Source: an uncultured Ruminococcus sp.
GTDB lineage: Bacteria; Bacillota; Clostridia; Oscillospirales; Acutalibacteraceae
NCBI GenBank assembly: GCA_902766885.1
Contig: CACXFS010000014.1
Coordinates: forward strand, 1-54,784
DNA: 54,784 nucleotides
Direction: 5' to 3'
The position numbers were made by a program, and so were the translations under genes. The stretch's first letter is position 1. Every line of letters starts with the position of its first letter. Below, piece after piece: positions 15,319 to 24,046 of this stretch. Under the pieces are notes generated by a model. That model ran no database searches and was not told the DNA's origin. It was given only the letters and a program-made list of their open reading frames with translations.

Positions 15319-16404
15319 TTAATCCATATAGCCTTCAGCGCAGAGAAGCTCGGCAAGAAGAACTGCACCGCCTGCTGCGCCTCTTAATGTGTTGTGTGAC
15401 ATACATACAAATTTATAATCGTACTGAGTATCTTCTCTGAGTCTGCCCACAGATACAGCCATACCGTTTTCGAGGTTTCTCTCAGACTTAATCTGAGGAC
15501 GGTCGGGCTCAGTGAAGTAATGTAAGAACTGTTTGGGAGCGCTTGGAAGCTCAAGTTCCTGTGCTCTGCCCTTATAATTTTCCCAGATGTTGATAATCTC
15601 GTCAACCGAGGGTTTCTTTACGCCGTCTTTGAAGGACATAAATACAGCGGCAGTGTGACCGTCGGAAACGGGTACACGGATACACTGAGATGTGATTGCG
15701 ATATCATCCGTGTTGACAATTTTGTCGCCTTCGATATGTCCCCAGATTTTGAGCGGCTCTTTTTCTGATTTTTCTTCCTCGCCGCCGATGTACGGGATTA
15801 CGTTATCTATCATTTCAGGCCATGTCTTGAATGTTTTTCCTGCACCTGAAATTGCCTGATATGTGCAGGCAAGCACCTTGTTAACGCCAAGCTCCTTTAA
15901 GGGGTTTATTGCAGGAACATAGCTCTGAAGTGAGCAGTTTGACTTAACTGCAACAAAGCCTCTTTTTGTTCCGAGACGTTTTCTCTGAGCTTCAATGATT
16001 TTAATATGATCTGCGTTGATTTCGGGAATTACCATAGGTACGTCCTCTGTGAAACGGTGAGCAGAGTTATTTGAAACAATCGGGCACTCAGCCTTTGCAT
16101 ATTTTTCCTCAAGAGCTCTGATTTCGTCTTTTTTCATATTAACAGCGCAGAAACAGAAGTCAACCTTTGAAGCAACCTCCTCAACATTTTCTGCATTGAG
16201 AATAACCATATCTTTATATTTTTCAGGGAGCTCTGCAGTCATATGCCATCTGCCCTCAACAGTTTCGCCATATGTTTTGCCTGCGCTTCTTGCGCTTGCT
16301 GCAAGTGCAGTAACCTCAAACCAAGGGTGATTTTCAAGCAACAGCGCAAAACGCTGACCTACCATACCCGTAGCTCCGATAATACCAACTTTGTACTTTT
16401 TCAC
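15319..16404 (-). CDS. asd: aspartate-semialdehyde dehydrogenase (archaeal/fungal-type subfamily)
   Basis: Reduces aspartyl phosphate to aspartate semialdehyde with NADPH. Evidence is the N-terminal GIIGATGMVGQRFALLL, the active-site Cys in VKSNCSLQSYVPA (about residue 156) and the catalytic His/Arg-bearing segments CIRVPVSDGHTAAVF and SGAGKTFKTWPEM. The length of 361 and the Cys context SNCSLQSYVPAINPL resemble the archaeal/fungal (asd_EA) subfamily rather than the roughly 330-residue enzymes of most bacteria. First gene of asd-dapA-dapB, with a strong promoter at 16534-16562 and a leader of about 120 nt. The start has a GGAGGAATTATT-type RBS and appears to be ATG or GTG at 16404. Confidence 0.92.
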   Translation of the reverse strand: MKKYKVGIIGATGMVGQRFALLLENHPWFEVTALAASARSAGKTYGETVEGRWHMTAELPEKYKDMVILNAENVEEVASKVDFCFCAVNMKKDEIRALEEKYAKAECPIVSNNSAHRFTEDVPMVIPEINADHIKIIEAQRKRLGTKRGFVAVKSNCSLQSYVPAINPLKELGVNKVLACTYQAISGAGKTFKTWPEMIDNVIPYIGGEEEKSEKEPLKIWGHIEGDKIVNTDDIAITSQCIRVPVSDGHTAAVFMSFKDGVKKPSVDEIINIWENYKGRAQELELPSAPKQFLHYFTEPDRPQIKSERNLENGMAVSVGRLREDTQYDYKFVCMSHNTLRGAAGGAVLLAELLCAEGYMD

Positions 16405-16533
16405 AATAATTCCTCCGAATTAAACAAATTTTAAAAAAGCAGTTGCCTTATTCGATTAAATATTATATTATAGAAACAGTGTGTTAAAAACACCGAGTCT
16501 AACGAACAGCCACACTACCCATTATTAAATTAT

Positions 16534-16562
16534 AATATACCATTTTACGCAGTCATTGTCAA
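16534..16562 (-). promoter_or_regulatory. promoter of asd-dapA-dapB
   Basis: On the minus strand a consensus TTGACA (16557-16562) and TATATT (16534-16539) are exactly 17 bases apart. Transcription would start near 16527, leaving a leader of about 120 nt before asd that can fold at AGTGTG/CACACT. Confidence 0.75.
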
Positions 16563-16613
16563 TTATTTTACTGCTAGAATAAAATAAATTTTATTGTATG
16601 AAGTGAGGATATA

Positions 16614-17639
16614 ATGAAAACATGTGACTTTTACTATGATTTACCGAAGGAGCTTATTGCCCAGACTCCCATTGAACCGAGGGACAGTTCAAGACTTCTT
16701 GTTCTTGGAAAAGAAAGCGGAAACATTGAACACAAACATTTTTTCGATATAATTGATTATCTGAATCCCGGAGATTTGCTTGTATGTAACGATTCAAGAG
16801 TTCTGCCTGCAAGAATTTACGGAATCAAGGACGAAACAGGCGCAAGAGTTGAGTTTTTGCTGTTAAAGCAAGTAAGCGGCAACAAGTGGGAAACACTTTG
16901 CAAACCCGGCAAAAAAGCACGAGAAGGTGCAAAATTCAGCTTTGGTGAAGGAATAATGACCGGAACTGTTGTTGAAGTCAAGGACGACGGCAACAGAATT
17001 GTTGACTTTGAGTTCGAGAATAATTTCTTTGCCGCTCTTGACAGAATAGGTCAGATGCCACTACCGCCGTATATTACCGAGGAACTTAAAGATAAGGAAA
17101 GGTATCAGACGGTTTACAGTCACGAGTTAGGCTCTGCGGCCGCCCCGACGGCAGGCTTACATTTTACAAACGAGCTAATGGAAAAAATTAAAGCTAAGGG
17201 GGTTAATATTGCTTATGTAACACTTCACGTAGGTCTGGGAACATTCAGACCGGTTAAGGTTGACGATGTTACCAAGCACAAAATGCACAGCGAACATTAT
17301 GAAATCCCCGAAGAAACTGCAAAACTTATTAATGAAACAAAGAAAAACGGCAAAAGAGTAATTGCCGTCGGAACAACATCATGCCGTACTCTTGAAAGCG
17401 TTGCAAGCTTTTACGGTGAAATCAAGCCCTGCGACGGATTTACAGATATTTTTATTTATCCGGGATATAAATTCAAGGTTCTTGACGGACTAATCACTAA
17501 CTTTCACCTGCCAGAAAGCACACTTATTATGCTTGTTTCTGCCTTTGCAGGCTACGACAACATTATGAACGCATACAAGGTTGCCGTTGAAGAAAAGTAC
17601 AGATTCTTCTCGTTCGGCGACGCAATGTTCATTTCATAG
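16614..17639 (+). CDS. queA: S-adenosylmethionine:tRNA ribosyltransferase-isomerase
   Basis: QueA transfers and isomerises the ribosyl part of SAM onto preQ1 in tRNA, giving epoxyqueuosine. Recognisable are [15 protein letters not shown] with [10 protein letters not shown] at the N-terminus, [14 protein letters not shown], the strongly conserved [13 protein letters not shown] near residue 175, [14 protein letters not shown], and [19 protein letters not shown] near the end. It has the normal length of 341 residues. The start follows a GTGAGGATATA RBS. It is followed after 8 bp by tgt, the enzyme that acts before it in the pathway. Confidence 0.96.
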   Translation: MKTCDFYYDLPKELIAQTPIEPRDSSRLLVLGKESGNIEHKHFFDIIDYLNPGDLLVCNDSRVLPARIYGIKDETGARVEFLLLKQVSGNKWETLCKPGKKAREGAKFSFGEGIMTGTVVEVKDDGNRIVDFEFENNFFAALDRIGQMPLPPYITEELKDKERYQTVYSHELGSAAAPTAGLHFTNELMEKIKAKGVNIAYVTLHVGLGTFRPVKVDDVTKHKMHSEHYEIPEETAKLINETKKNGKRVIAVGTTSCRTLESVASFYGEIKPCDGFTDIFIYPGYKFKVLDGLITNFHLPESTLIMLVSAFAGYDNIMNAYKVAVEEKYRFFSFGDAMFIS

Positions 17640-17647
17640 GAGGATAT

Positions 17648-18778
17648 ATGTTTAAGCTTTTAAAAAAAGAAGGAAATGCTCGCAGAGGTGAATTTGTTAC
17701 GCCTCACGGCATAATTCAGACTCCTGCGTTTATGAATGTTGCAACCTGCGGAGCAATTAAGGGTGCAGTTTCTGCACTTGATTTAAAAAATATAAAATGT
17801 CAGGTTCAGCTTTGCAACACCTATCACCTGCATTTAAGACCGGGTGATGGCAAGGTTAAGCAGCTCGGAGGACTTCATAAATTTACACGCTGGGACGGTC
17901 CTATTCTTACCGACAGCGGCGGTTTTCAGGTTTTTTCGCTTGCAAAATTGCGCAATATCAAAGAAGAAGGCGTATACTTTAACTCTCACATTGACGGCAG
18001 AAAGATTTTTATGGGTCCCGAGGAGAGTATGAGAATACAGTCAAATATCGGCTCAACAATTGCTATGGCATTTGACGAATGTGTTGAGAATCCTTCTCCT
18101 TATGATTACACAAAAGGCAGTGTCGCCCGTACTACAAGGTGGCTTAAAAGATGCATTGCCGAAATGGACAGGCTTAACAGCCTTGACGATACGATTAATA
18201 AACAACAGATGCTTTTTGCAATTAATCAGGGCGGTATTTTCAAAGACTTACGAGTTGAGCATATGAAAGAAATTGCCGAGCTGAATCTTGACGGCTACGC
18301 AATCGGAGGACTCGCCGTCGGTGAGCCTGCTGAAACAATGTATGAAATTATTGAAACTGTTGAACCCTTTGCGCCAACTGACAAAATCCGTTACCTCATG
18401 GGTGTCGGTACTCCTGTAAATATTCTTGAAAGCATTGCAAGAGGAATTGATTTGTTTGACTGCGTTATGCCCAGCAGAAACGCAAGGCACGGTCAGCTTT
18501 TTACCTGGCAGGGCGTCAGAAACATTAACAATGCAAAATATGAAACCGATGAAAGTCCGATTGATGAAAGCTGCGACTGTCCGGTTTGTCAGAACTTCTC
18601 AAGAGCATATATAAGGCATCTTCTAAAAAGCGGTGAAATGCTCGGTATGCGTCTAGCTGTACTTCACAACCTTTATTTTTACAACAATTTAATGGAAGTT
18701 ATCAGAGAACAGCTTGACAACGGTACATTTACTCAATTTTATGAAAAATACAGGAATATTTTCGGAGTCAGAATTTAA
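17648..18778 (+). CDS. tgt: tRNA-guanine transglycosylase
   Basis: Bacterial Tgt exchanges guanine-34 of GUN-anticodon tRNAs for preQ1. The signatures are complete: TPAFMNVATCGAIKG, NTYHLHLRPG, the catalytic TDSGGFQVFSL with the active-site Asp, and the zinc-binding Cys cluster ESCDCPVCQNFSRAYIRHL plus a later His. It has 376 residues. It is preceded by AGGAGG (17638-17643), so it is cotranscribed with queA. No terminator is obvious before yajC, which has its own promoter. Confidence 0.97.
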   Translation: MFKLLKKEGNARRGEFVTPHGIIQTPAFMNVATCGAIKGAVSALDLKNIKCQVQLCNTYHLHLRPGDGKVKQLGGLHKFTRWDGPILTDSGGFQVFSLAKLRNIKEEGVYFNSHIDGRKIFMGPEESMRIQSNIGSTIAMAFDECVENPSPYDYTKGSVARTTRWLKRCIAEMDRLNSLDDTINKQQMLFAINQGGIFKDLRVEHMKEIAELNLDGYAIGGLAVGEPAETMYEIIETVEPFAPTDKIRYLMGVGTPVNILESIARGIDLFDCVMPSRNARHGQLFTWQGVRNINNAKYETDESPIDESCDCPVCQNFSRAYIRHLLKSGEMLGMRLAVLHNLYFYNNLMEVIREQLDNGTFTQFYEKYRNIFGVRI

Positions 18779-18811
18779 TAGAAATTTAATGTGAAAATTT
18801 CTTGAAAAAAC

Positions 18812-18840
18812 TTGCAACCGATATTCAAAACTGATATAAT
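18812..18840 (+). promoter_or_regulatory. promoter of yajC
   Basis: TTGCAA (18812-18817) and a perfect TATAAT (18835-18840) with a 17-base spacer, 29 bp upstream of the yajC start codon. Confidence 0.65.
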
Positions 18841-18869
18841 CAATATATTGTATGAAAGGAATGAAGAAT

Positions 18870-19283
18870 ATGACAAACTTTTTACCCAACCTTGCAGAGC
18901 AATCTACAGGCAACAACAGTATGAGTATGATTTTGATGATTGTTATTTATGCTGCTATTTTTGCTGCCCTCTATTTCTTCTTAATCAGACCTAATTCAAA
19001 AAGAAAAAAAGAAGAAGCCCAGATGAGAAATTCTCTTGAAATCGGCGATGAAATCACTACAATCGGCGGCATTATGGGCAGAGTTGTTGCAATTAAAGAC
19101 GACGAGGACGCTATCATCATTGAAACAGGCTCAGACAGAGTAAAAATGAAGTTTAAGAAATGGTGTATCTCAACCGTTGATACTGTTAAAGAAACAACTC
19201 CTGAGCAGAAGCCTGAAAAGAAAAGCTTTTTCGGCAAGAAGAAATCAAATGATGTTGAGCCAAAAACTGATACAAAAGAATAA
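18870..19283 (+). CDS. yajC: preprotein translocase subunit YajC
   Basis: YajC is a small membrane accessory protein of the SecDF-YajC complex. There is one transmembrane helix (about residues 18-40, ending YFFLIRPNSKRKKE, the diagnostic YFxxIRPxxKR motif) followed by a small cytoplasmic SH3-like domain with SLEIGDEITTIGGIMGRV. A charged Lys/Glu/Asp-rich tail ends the 137-residue protein. The frame opens at 18852, but ATG 18870 is preferred because AAAGGA lies 9 bases before it. It follows tgt, the usual neighbour. Confidence 0.93.
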   Translation: MTNFLPNLAEQSTGNNSMSMILMIVIYAAIFAALYFFLIRPNSKRKKEEAQMRNSLEIGDEITTIGGIMGRVVAIKDDEDAIIIETGSDRVKMKFKKWCISTVDTVKETTPEQKPEKKSFFGKKKSNDVEPKTDTKE

Positions 19284-19299
19284 TTTTTGAATTTATACT

Positions 19300-19347
19300 C
19301 ACTTCCCCGAATATAATTTAACAGATTATTTTCGGGGGTGTTTTTTT
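19300..19347 (+). terminator. terminator hairpin overlapping the next ribosome binding site
   Basis: CCCCGAA (19305-19311) pairs with TTCGGGG (19331-19337), extended by CAC (19300-19302) with GTG (19338-19340), and is followed by seven T (19341-19347). This has the form of an intrinsic terminator after yajC. The 3' arm contains the GGGGGTG that must serve as Shine-Dalgarno for the TTG start at 19346. Confidence 0.8.
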
Positions 19348-19738
19348 GTCCGACAAAAAATTACTGATTAAGGCAGTGCTTTTCGGAACTGTCTGCGGAC
19401 TGCTTGTAACCGTAATACTTATCTGTATTTTGTCTGCTATTGTAATTACAAGCGGATTGTTACCTACAGAGCTGACAAACTATATTACTCTTGCGTTGCT
19501 TTCACTCGGTGCTTTTTCGGGAGGCTTTATTACAAGCAGAATTACAAAGTCAGCCGGTCTTGTAGTCGGTTTGATAACAGGCTTTGCAATTTTTATACTG
19601 ATTACTGTTACAGGGCTTACAAAAAGTGATGATCCTGTTACATTACTTACACTGATAAGATTAGCTGCACTTCTTATTGCAGGTGGAATGGGAGGAATTG
19701 TGGGGCTTAAAAGAAAAGAAAGAATACATATAAAATAG
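19346..19738 (+). CDS. TIGR04086-type small membrane protein
   Basis: A 130-residue protein with four hydrophobic segments (about 8-32, 42-62, 70-90, 102-120) and a short Lys/Arg-rich C-terminus. Glycine-rich helices such as LSLGAFSGGFITSRI and the closing LIAGGMGGIVGLKRKE resemble the TIGR04086/YrzE-like membrane family often found beside yajC in clostridia. Function unknown. The start is TTG at 19346, right at the end of the T run of the upstream terminator; no other in-frame start leaves the first helix intact, so the unusual placement is accepted. Confidence 0.8.
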   Translation: MSDKKLLIKAVLFGTVCGLLVTVILICILSAIVITSGLLPTELTNYITLALLSLGAFSGGFITSRITKSAGLVVGLITGFAIFILITVTGLTKSDDPVTLLTLIRLAALLIAGGMGGIVGLKRKERIHIK

Positions 19739-19749
19739 AAGTTGTTGTT

Positions 19750-19778
19750 CGGGCGGAAGAATCCGCCCGTTTTGTTTT
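19750..19778 (+). terminator. terminator of the TIGR04086 gene
   Basis: Perfect 8-bp GC-rich stem CGGGCGGA/TCCGCCCG with a 4-base loop, followed by TTTTGTTTT. It is 11 bp past the stop codon. Confidence 0.92.
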
Positions 19779-19937
19779 GCATAATATATGTGAAACTATT
19801 TTCCATAAAATACAGTATTAATTATTTAAACAAAATTTTTAAAAATATGGAAATATCATCAATATTATGTTATAATAAACCAGATAGTATGTTATTAGCA
19901 AGAAAGAATACGTTAATTATAGAAGGAGATGTTTATA

Positions 19938-22172
19938 ATGTCCGCACATATTAAATTACCAGACAGCCTTAAATACTGGAAAATCATCTCTCGCCTGCCT
20001 GACGACAACGGCAACGAGATTTATAAAGTAAGCAAAAAAGATTTTGACGGAACAGTAATATCTGCACTGCTCCGATATGTAGTAATTAAAAACGACGACT
20101 ATAATATTGAGAATACTGATTTTATCAATGATGAAGCATCTTTTTTGAAAACTATTTCTCAGTCGGGTGATTGTTTTAACTATCTTGATATTTTTGTAAA
20201 CAATAACCCTGCAAAAAAGAAAATAGAGTTTTTCATAGTAACTGAGGATTTAAAGAGCTTGTCGGATGTTTTGAAATCAAAAGACTTCAGCGAAAGTGAT
20301 GTTGTTGATTTTGGTATCCAGATGAGCGCTATTCTCGAAAAGCTCGAGTCAAGGAATATATTCCACGGTAATATCAATCCCGATAATATTTACGTCACCT
20401 TTGACGGTAAATATAAGCTTGGCGGGTTTTCTGATTTTGAGAGCAAAATTGATGATATGTCATTTATTGCCCCGGAAATATTCAGAAAAGAAAATGCAGA
20501 CTTTACAACCGATATTTATTCACTCGGCTTGATTATGTACTCAATGAGCAACTCAGGCATTATTCCGTTTGAAAGTGATGAAGTAAGTCGTGATGACGCA
20601 GTTAAAATGCGTTTTGAAGGAAAGGCCGTTACTGCTCCGAAAAACGGCAGTGAAAAGCTCAAAAGCGTTATTGTAATTGCCTGCCAGCCGAATAATGACA
20701 ACAGATGGAAAAATGCCGGAAATATAAAGAATGCATTGACTTCCATAAAAGGCGAAACTGCTGACGCTGTTACTAACGAATCTTTGATTGTACCGGAATC
20801 AACCGATTTTGACGGTAATGTTTTTGAAGAATACGATTATAACGGATTTGATGAAACAGCAAAATCTGCCGCAGAGGTTCTTCCTGTTATGAGTGCAATT
20901 GCCGATATGCCAAATAATTCGGAAATAGCTGATGAAGTTAGAGAAAACACAAGCACAGAATCTGAAAATACAGTTAAAGATGAGAACTCATCGAAAGAAG
21001 ATGACGATGAGTTTGTTCAGATTGAAGAAGTTACCGAAGTAAATGATGACATAAATAATAATTCGGAAACTGATGATGAAAAATCTGAAGAGCCGAAAAA
21101 TGATGAACAGCACGAAGAAATCAATACTGATTCAAAGAGCGCTGAAACAAACAATGCTGATGATTTTGAAATTGACAACAGAGTTTTTGAAACCTATGAA
21201 GTTCAGAAAAAAGCAAAGAGCTTTCAGGAGCAGGCAAAGGAAAAAGATTATGGTGACTTTTTTGAAGATTCCGAGCCTATTGCAAGCAAAGAGTCTGAAA
21301 AAGATTCATCGGAATTTGATGTTGAAAATGACAAAGAACTCAACATTTTTGAAAATGATGATTACAACGAAGATGACTCACCTAATTCATCAAAAAGCAA
21401 GAAAAATGCAGTAATAATTACAATCTGCGTTATAGTTACTCTTGCAGCTATTGGATTTATTGCTTACTGCATAATCGGCGGTTTTGGCAAAAACAGCGAT
21501 AACAAAGCTACAACTGCACCCACGGAAGCAGAAACAACTGTCCAGAGTACAACCGAAAAGGCAACTACTGTTCCGCCTACAACGGTTGCTCCGACAACTG
21601 TCGCTGTTGATAAAACTGTTACTCCTGTTGTTGGTTACGGCTATAGCTATGCTAAAAAGCTTCTTGAGCAGGAAGGCTTTACAGTTGAAATCGGTGAGTA
21701 TGAATACAGCGAGGACTGGCCCGAGGGATATGTTATTGCTCAGTCACCGTCGGGAGATACTTCAGCTAAGAGCGGTACTGTTGTAACACTTGATATTTCA
21801 CTTGGTTTAATCGAGCCTGAAACTACTGTTACTCCGACAGAAGCGCCTGTTCAGGCAACAAAGGCACAGCAAAGCCAATCAAGCGGTACTGACAGCAGCT
21901 ATATATTCGCAAACAGCTCATCTGCATATTTAAGCAAATCTGACGTTTCAGAACTCAGCGACAATAATCTTAATCTTGCATTGAATGAAATTTATGCAAG
22001 GAGAGGCAGAATTTTCAAAGATTCTGCGCTTTCAAGCTACTTTGGCTCAAAATCATGGTATACACCAAAGTACACTTCTGAGGAGTTTTCTAAAAACGTA
22101 ACCTTCAATAATTATGAGCAGGCTAATCTTCAGCTTATGATTGATGAACAGAAAAGCAGAGGTTTGAGATAA
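19938..22172 (+). CDS. membrane pseudokinase with PASTA and YARHG domains
   Basis: A 744-residue protein. Residues 1-270 keep the Ser/Thr kinase fold (FIAPEIF, TTDIYSLGLIMYSM), but the key residues are lost: the HRD motif is HGN (143-145), the DFG motif is GFS (163-165) and the VAIK lysine is absent (SALLRY near 42-47). The Asn of the KPxxN motif survives (PDN, 148-150). A very acidic linker (270-485) precedes one transmembrane helix (about 490-513), a Thr/Pro-rich stalk, one PASTA domain (about 556-622, VVGYGYSYAKKLLEQEGF) and a C-terminal YARHG domain (about 668-742, NEIYARRGRIF). PASTA and YARHG lie outside the cell and probably bind cell-wall fragments. ATG 19938 follows AAGGAG. It likely signals by scaffolding rather than phosphorylation; this is inference. 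Confidence 0.85.
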   Translation: MSAHIKLPDSLKYWKIISRLPDDNGNEIYKVSKKDFDGTVISALLRYVVIKNDDYNIENTDFINDEASFLKTISQSGDCFNYLDIFVNNNPAKKKIEFFIVTEDLKSLSDVLKSKDFSESDVVDFGIQMSAILEKLESRNIFHGNINPDNIYVTFDGKYKLGGFSDFESKIDDMSFIAPEIFRKENADFTTDIYSLGLIMYSMSNSGIIPFESDEVSRDDAVKMRFEGKAVTAPKNGSEKLKSVIVIACQPNNDNRWKNAGNIKNALTSIKGETADAVTNESLIVPESTDFDGNVFEEYDYNGFDETAKSAAEVLPVMSAIADMPNNSEIADEVRENTSTESENTVKDENSSKEDDDEFVQIEEVTEVNDDINNNSETDDEKSEEPKNDEQHEEINTDSKSAETNNADDFEIDNRVFETYEVQKKAKSFQEQAKEKDYGDFFEDSEPIASKESEKDSSEFDVENDKELNIFENDDYNEDDSPNSSKSKKNAVIITICVIVTLAAIGFIAYCIIGGFGKNSDNKATTAPTEAETTVQSTTEKATTVPPTTVAPTTVAVDKTVTPVVGYGYSYAKKLLEQEGFTVEIGEYEYSEDWPEGYVIAQSPSGDTSAKSGTVVTLDISLGLIEPETTVTPTEAPVQATKAQQSQSSGTDSSYIFANSSSAYLSKSDVSELSDNNLNLALNEIYARRGRIFKDSALSSYFGSKSWYTPKYTSEEFSKNVTFNNYEQANLQLMIDEQKSRGLR

Positions 22173-22218
22173 ATTATATTGATTATGAAGCAAATTCACA
22201 CACGGGAGTAAGTAATTT

Positions 22219-23937
22219 ATGAAAGAGAAAATTCTGAATATACTGAAAAGTAATTTGTTTTTTGCTGTTGTAGTAAATGTTATTATTATGTTATTCTGCA
22301 TCGAAGTAACAACATTTTCTTATGACAGCAGCAAAGACTTTTACCATTCACTGTATATTTGTAATCAGCATTTTTATTACAGCAGTTCAATAAATTACAT
22401 ACTTTCTACTTTAATCGGCTCAATTCAGTATGTTTTTGACGGATTTAACTGCTTTGTGCTTGCACAAATTCTTCTGTCTTTCAGTGCATTTGTTTCAATT
22501 ACTTTTGTTTTTGCCGATAAGTACAGCAAAAGGAAATCAGCTATCATTACTTTTTTGATTAATATTCTTTTTGCCTTAAATCACTATGCCGACATTCACA
22601 GCAGTAAAACAGCGGCTTTGCTGATTACGGCAGGATTTTTGCTTTTACTAAATTCTATTAATAACAAGCGCTACAATCTTCCCTGTTGGGTTGGTGCGGC
22701 AGAAGTTGCGTTTGGTTCATTCTTTGATTATAAATATTTCTTCATAGGACTTGCATTTGCCTTTGCGTTTTTTATAGGAGATATGATTTCTAAGAGAAAA
22801 TATAAAATTGCATTTCGCAAGTTTTTCTGGTATTTCAGACCTTTTTTAATTGTTTTTGCACTTGTTACACTACTTGTTTCAGGGCTGAATCAATACTCCT
22901 ATTCAGTTAATCACGCTACAGAAGAAGCTGCAAGCTACTATGAATATGAGCAGGTTACAGACTCGATATCCACCCTGCCCTATCCCAATTATTCAGATCA
23001 CAAAGCAGAACTCAAAAGCGTTGGAATTACAACAGAAAACGAATATGAGCTTTTGAAGAGCGGATATTTTGACGAGGACAATTCGCTAAGCACAGCAACT
23101 CTAAAGCTTATTTCGGACATTCAGCATAAAGAAAACAGCAAGACAGTATTTTTTGTAACAGGCAATATTTTTACTGATATTTCTTATCACCTTGCTTCTT
23201 TCGACTGTTACGCAATAATTTATATTGTATTTTTTGCTATATCTGTCATTTTTATTGTTTTCCACAAACGACGCTTTGCATTTTTCCCATTTCTTTTTGT
23301 TGCAACAGGTCTTGTTGCAAGCGTATTACTGCGTTATTTCTTCTCGGGTGAAACTTACCTGATTTACGGAATATGGCTGATGATGTATGTGTTCTTAATG
23401 TACTCGTTTAATTTCGAACAAGCAAGGCCTCATAAAAATCCTCCTGTTCTTAGAATGAAAAACAGCTATATCTTTATTTCGGGAATAAGTGTTATTTGCC
23501 TTTTCCTTTGTTACAGCATAGTATTTCAAAGCACGGCAAACCCTATTAAAGAAAGTGAAAGTCCTCAAAGTCTGTTTGCAGAGATTGACAGACACCCAGA
23601 CAGATATTATGTTCTTGACCCTAATACGGGCAACGAATATATGAAATATACCGAAAACTATATTCATCCGCTCTGGGGATTCCGCCAAGGATTTCTTGAC
23701 AATGTTGATGGTTTCGGATATTTTCATAACACCGAGGAGCTGCGCAAACGCAATATGTCCGAGAATATTTATGAGGCTGTTCTGACATACAATAAAGTTT
23801 ATGTTATTGACAAGAATATTACCTTTAGGAAAGAACGTTACTTCACTTTGAAATACGCAGAAGAAGGCAAAGCTGTAAGCTATAATCAGATATCTGAAAT
23901 TGACGGTTATAAGCTTTATACTGTTACTCAAAAATAG
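22219..23937 (+). CDS. large multi-pass membrane protein, unknown function
   Basis: Not recognised. 572 residues with about ten hydrophobic segments: one at 13-33, several between about 60 and 225, a soluble stretch of about 75 residues (230-310) rich in Tyr and Glu, then helices near 335-355, 365-385, 390-410 and 430-450, and a C-terminal soluble domain of about 120 residues outside the membrane. The layout (helices with a C-terminal extracytoplasmic domain containing RYYVLDPNTGNEY) recalls GT-C type membrane glycosyltransferases, but no defining DxD or similar motif was found, so no function is assigned. It starts 46 bp after the pseudokinase gene with a GGGAG RBS and no terminator between, so they are likely cotranscribed. 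Confidence 0.75.
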   Translation: MKEKILNILKSNLFFAVVVNVIIMLFCIEVTTFSYDSSKDFYHSLYICNQHFYYSSSINYILSTLIGSIQYVFDGFNCFVLAQILLSFSAFVSITFVFADKYSKRKSAIITFLINILFALNHYADIHSSKTAALLITAGFLLLLNSINNKRYNLPCWVGAAEVAFGSFFDYKYFFIGLAFAFAFFIGDMISKRKYKIAFRKFFWYFRPFLIVFALVTLLVSGLNQYSYSVNHATEEAASYYEYEQVTDSISTLPYPNYSDHKAELKSVGITTENEYELLKSGYFDEDNSLSTATLKLISDIQHKENSKTVFFVTGNIFTDISYHLASFDCYAIIYIVFFAISVIFIVFHKRRFAFFPFLFVATGLVASVLLRYFFSGETYLIYGIWLMMYVFLMYSFNFEQARPHKNPPVLRMKNSYIFISGISVICLFLCYSIVFQSTANPIKESESPQSLFAEIDRHPDRYYVLDPNTGNEYMKYTENYIHPLWGFRQGFLDNVDGFGYFHNTEELRKRNMSENIYEAVLTYNKVYVIDKNITFRKERYFTLKYAEEGKAVSYNQISEIDGYKLYTVTQK

Positions 23938-24004
23938 TCGAGCGCCTTGGAAGTATATACCAACTACCACTACGAAAAAAGCTAAGGAAAATAAATATAA
24001 AAAT

Positions 24005-24037
24005 GCCGCTGAGAATGAAGCTTATCATTTCAGCGGC
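24005..24037. terminator. bidirectional terminator between convergent genes
   Basis: GCCGCTGA pairs with TCAGCGGC, and the inner AATGA with TCATT, with one bulged G. A-rich and T-rich tracts flank it. It separates the plus-strand membrane protein from the minus-strand adhesin gene. Confidence 0.88.
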
Positions 24038-24046
24038 TTAATTATT

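Noticed and set aside
16405-16560. Lysine riboswitch upstream of asd
   Set aside because: The leader is about 120 nt and lacks the conserved lysine aptamer core and its five-helix layout.
19742-19954. Plus-strand 70-codon frame after the TIGR04086 gene
   Set aside because: It starts in the terminator stem, has no RBS, resembles nothing known and runs into the RBS and start of the pseudokinase gene.
19938-20750. Active PknB-type kinase
   Set aside because: HRD is HGN, DFG is GFS and the VAIK lysine is not found, so catalysis is unlikely; it is called a pseudokinase instead.
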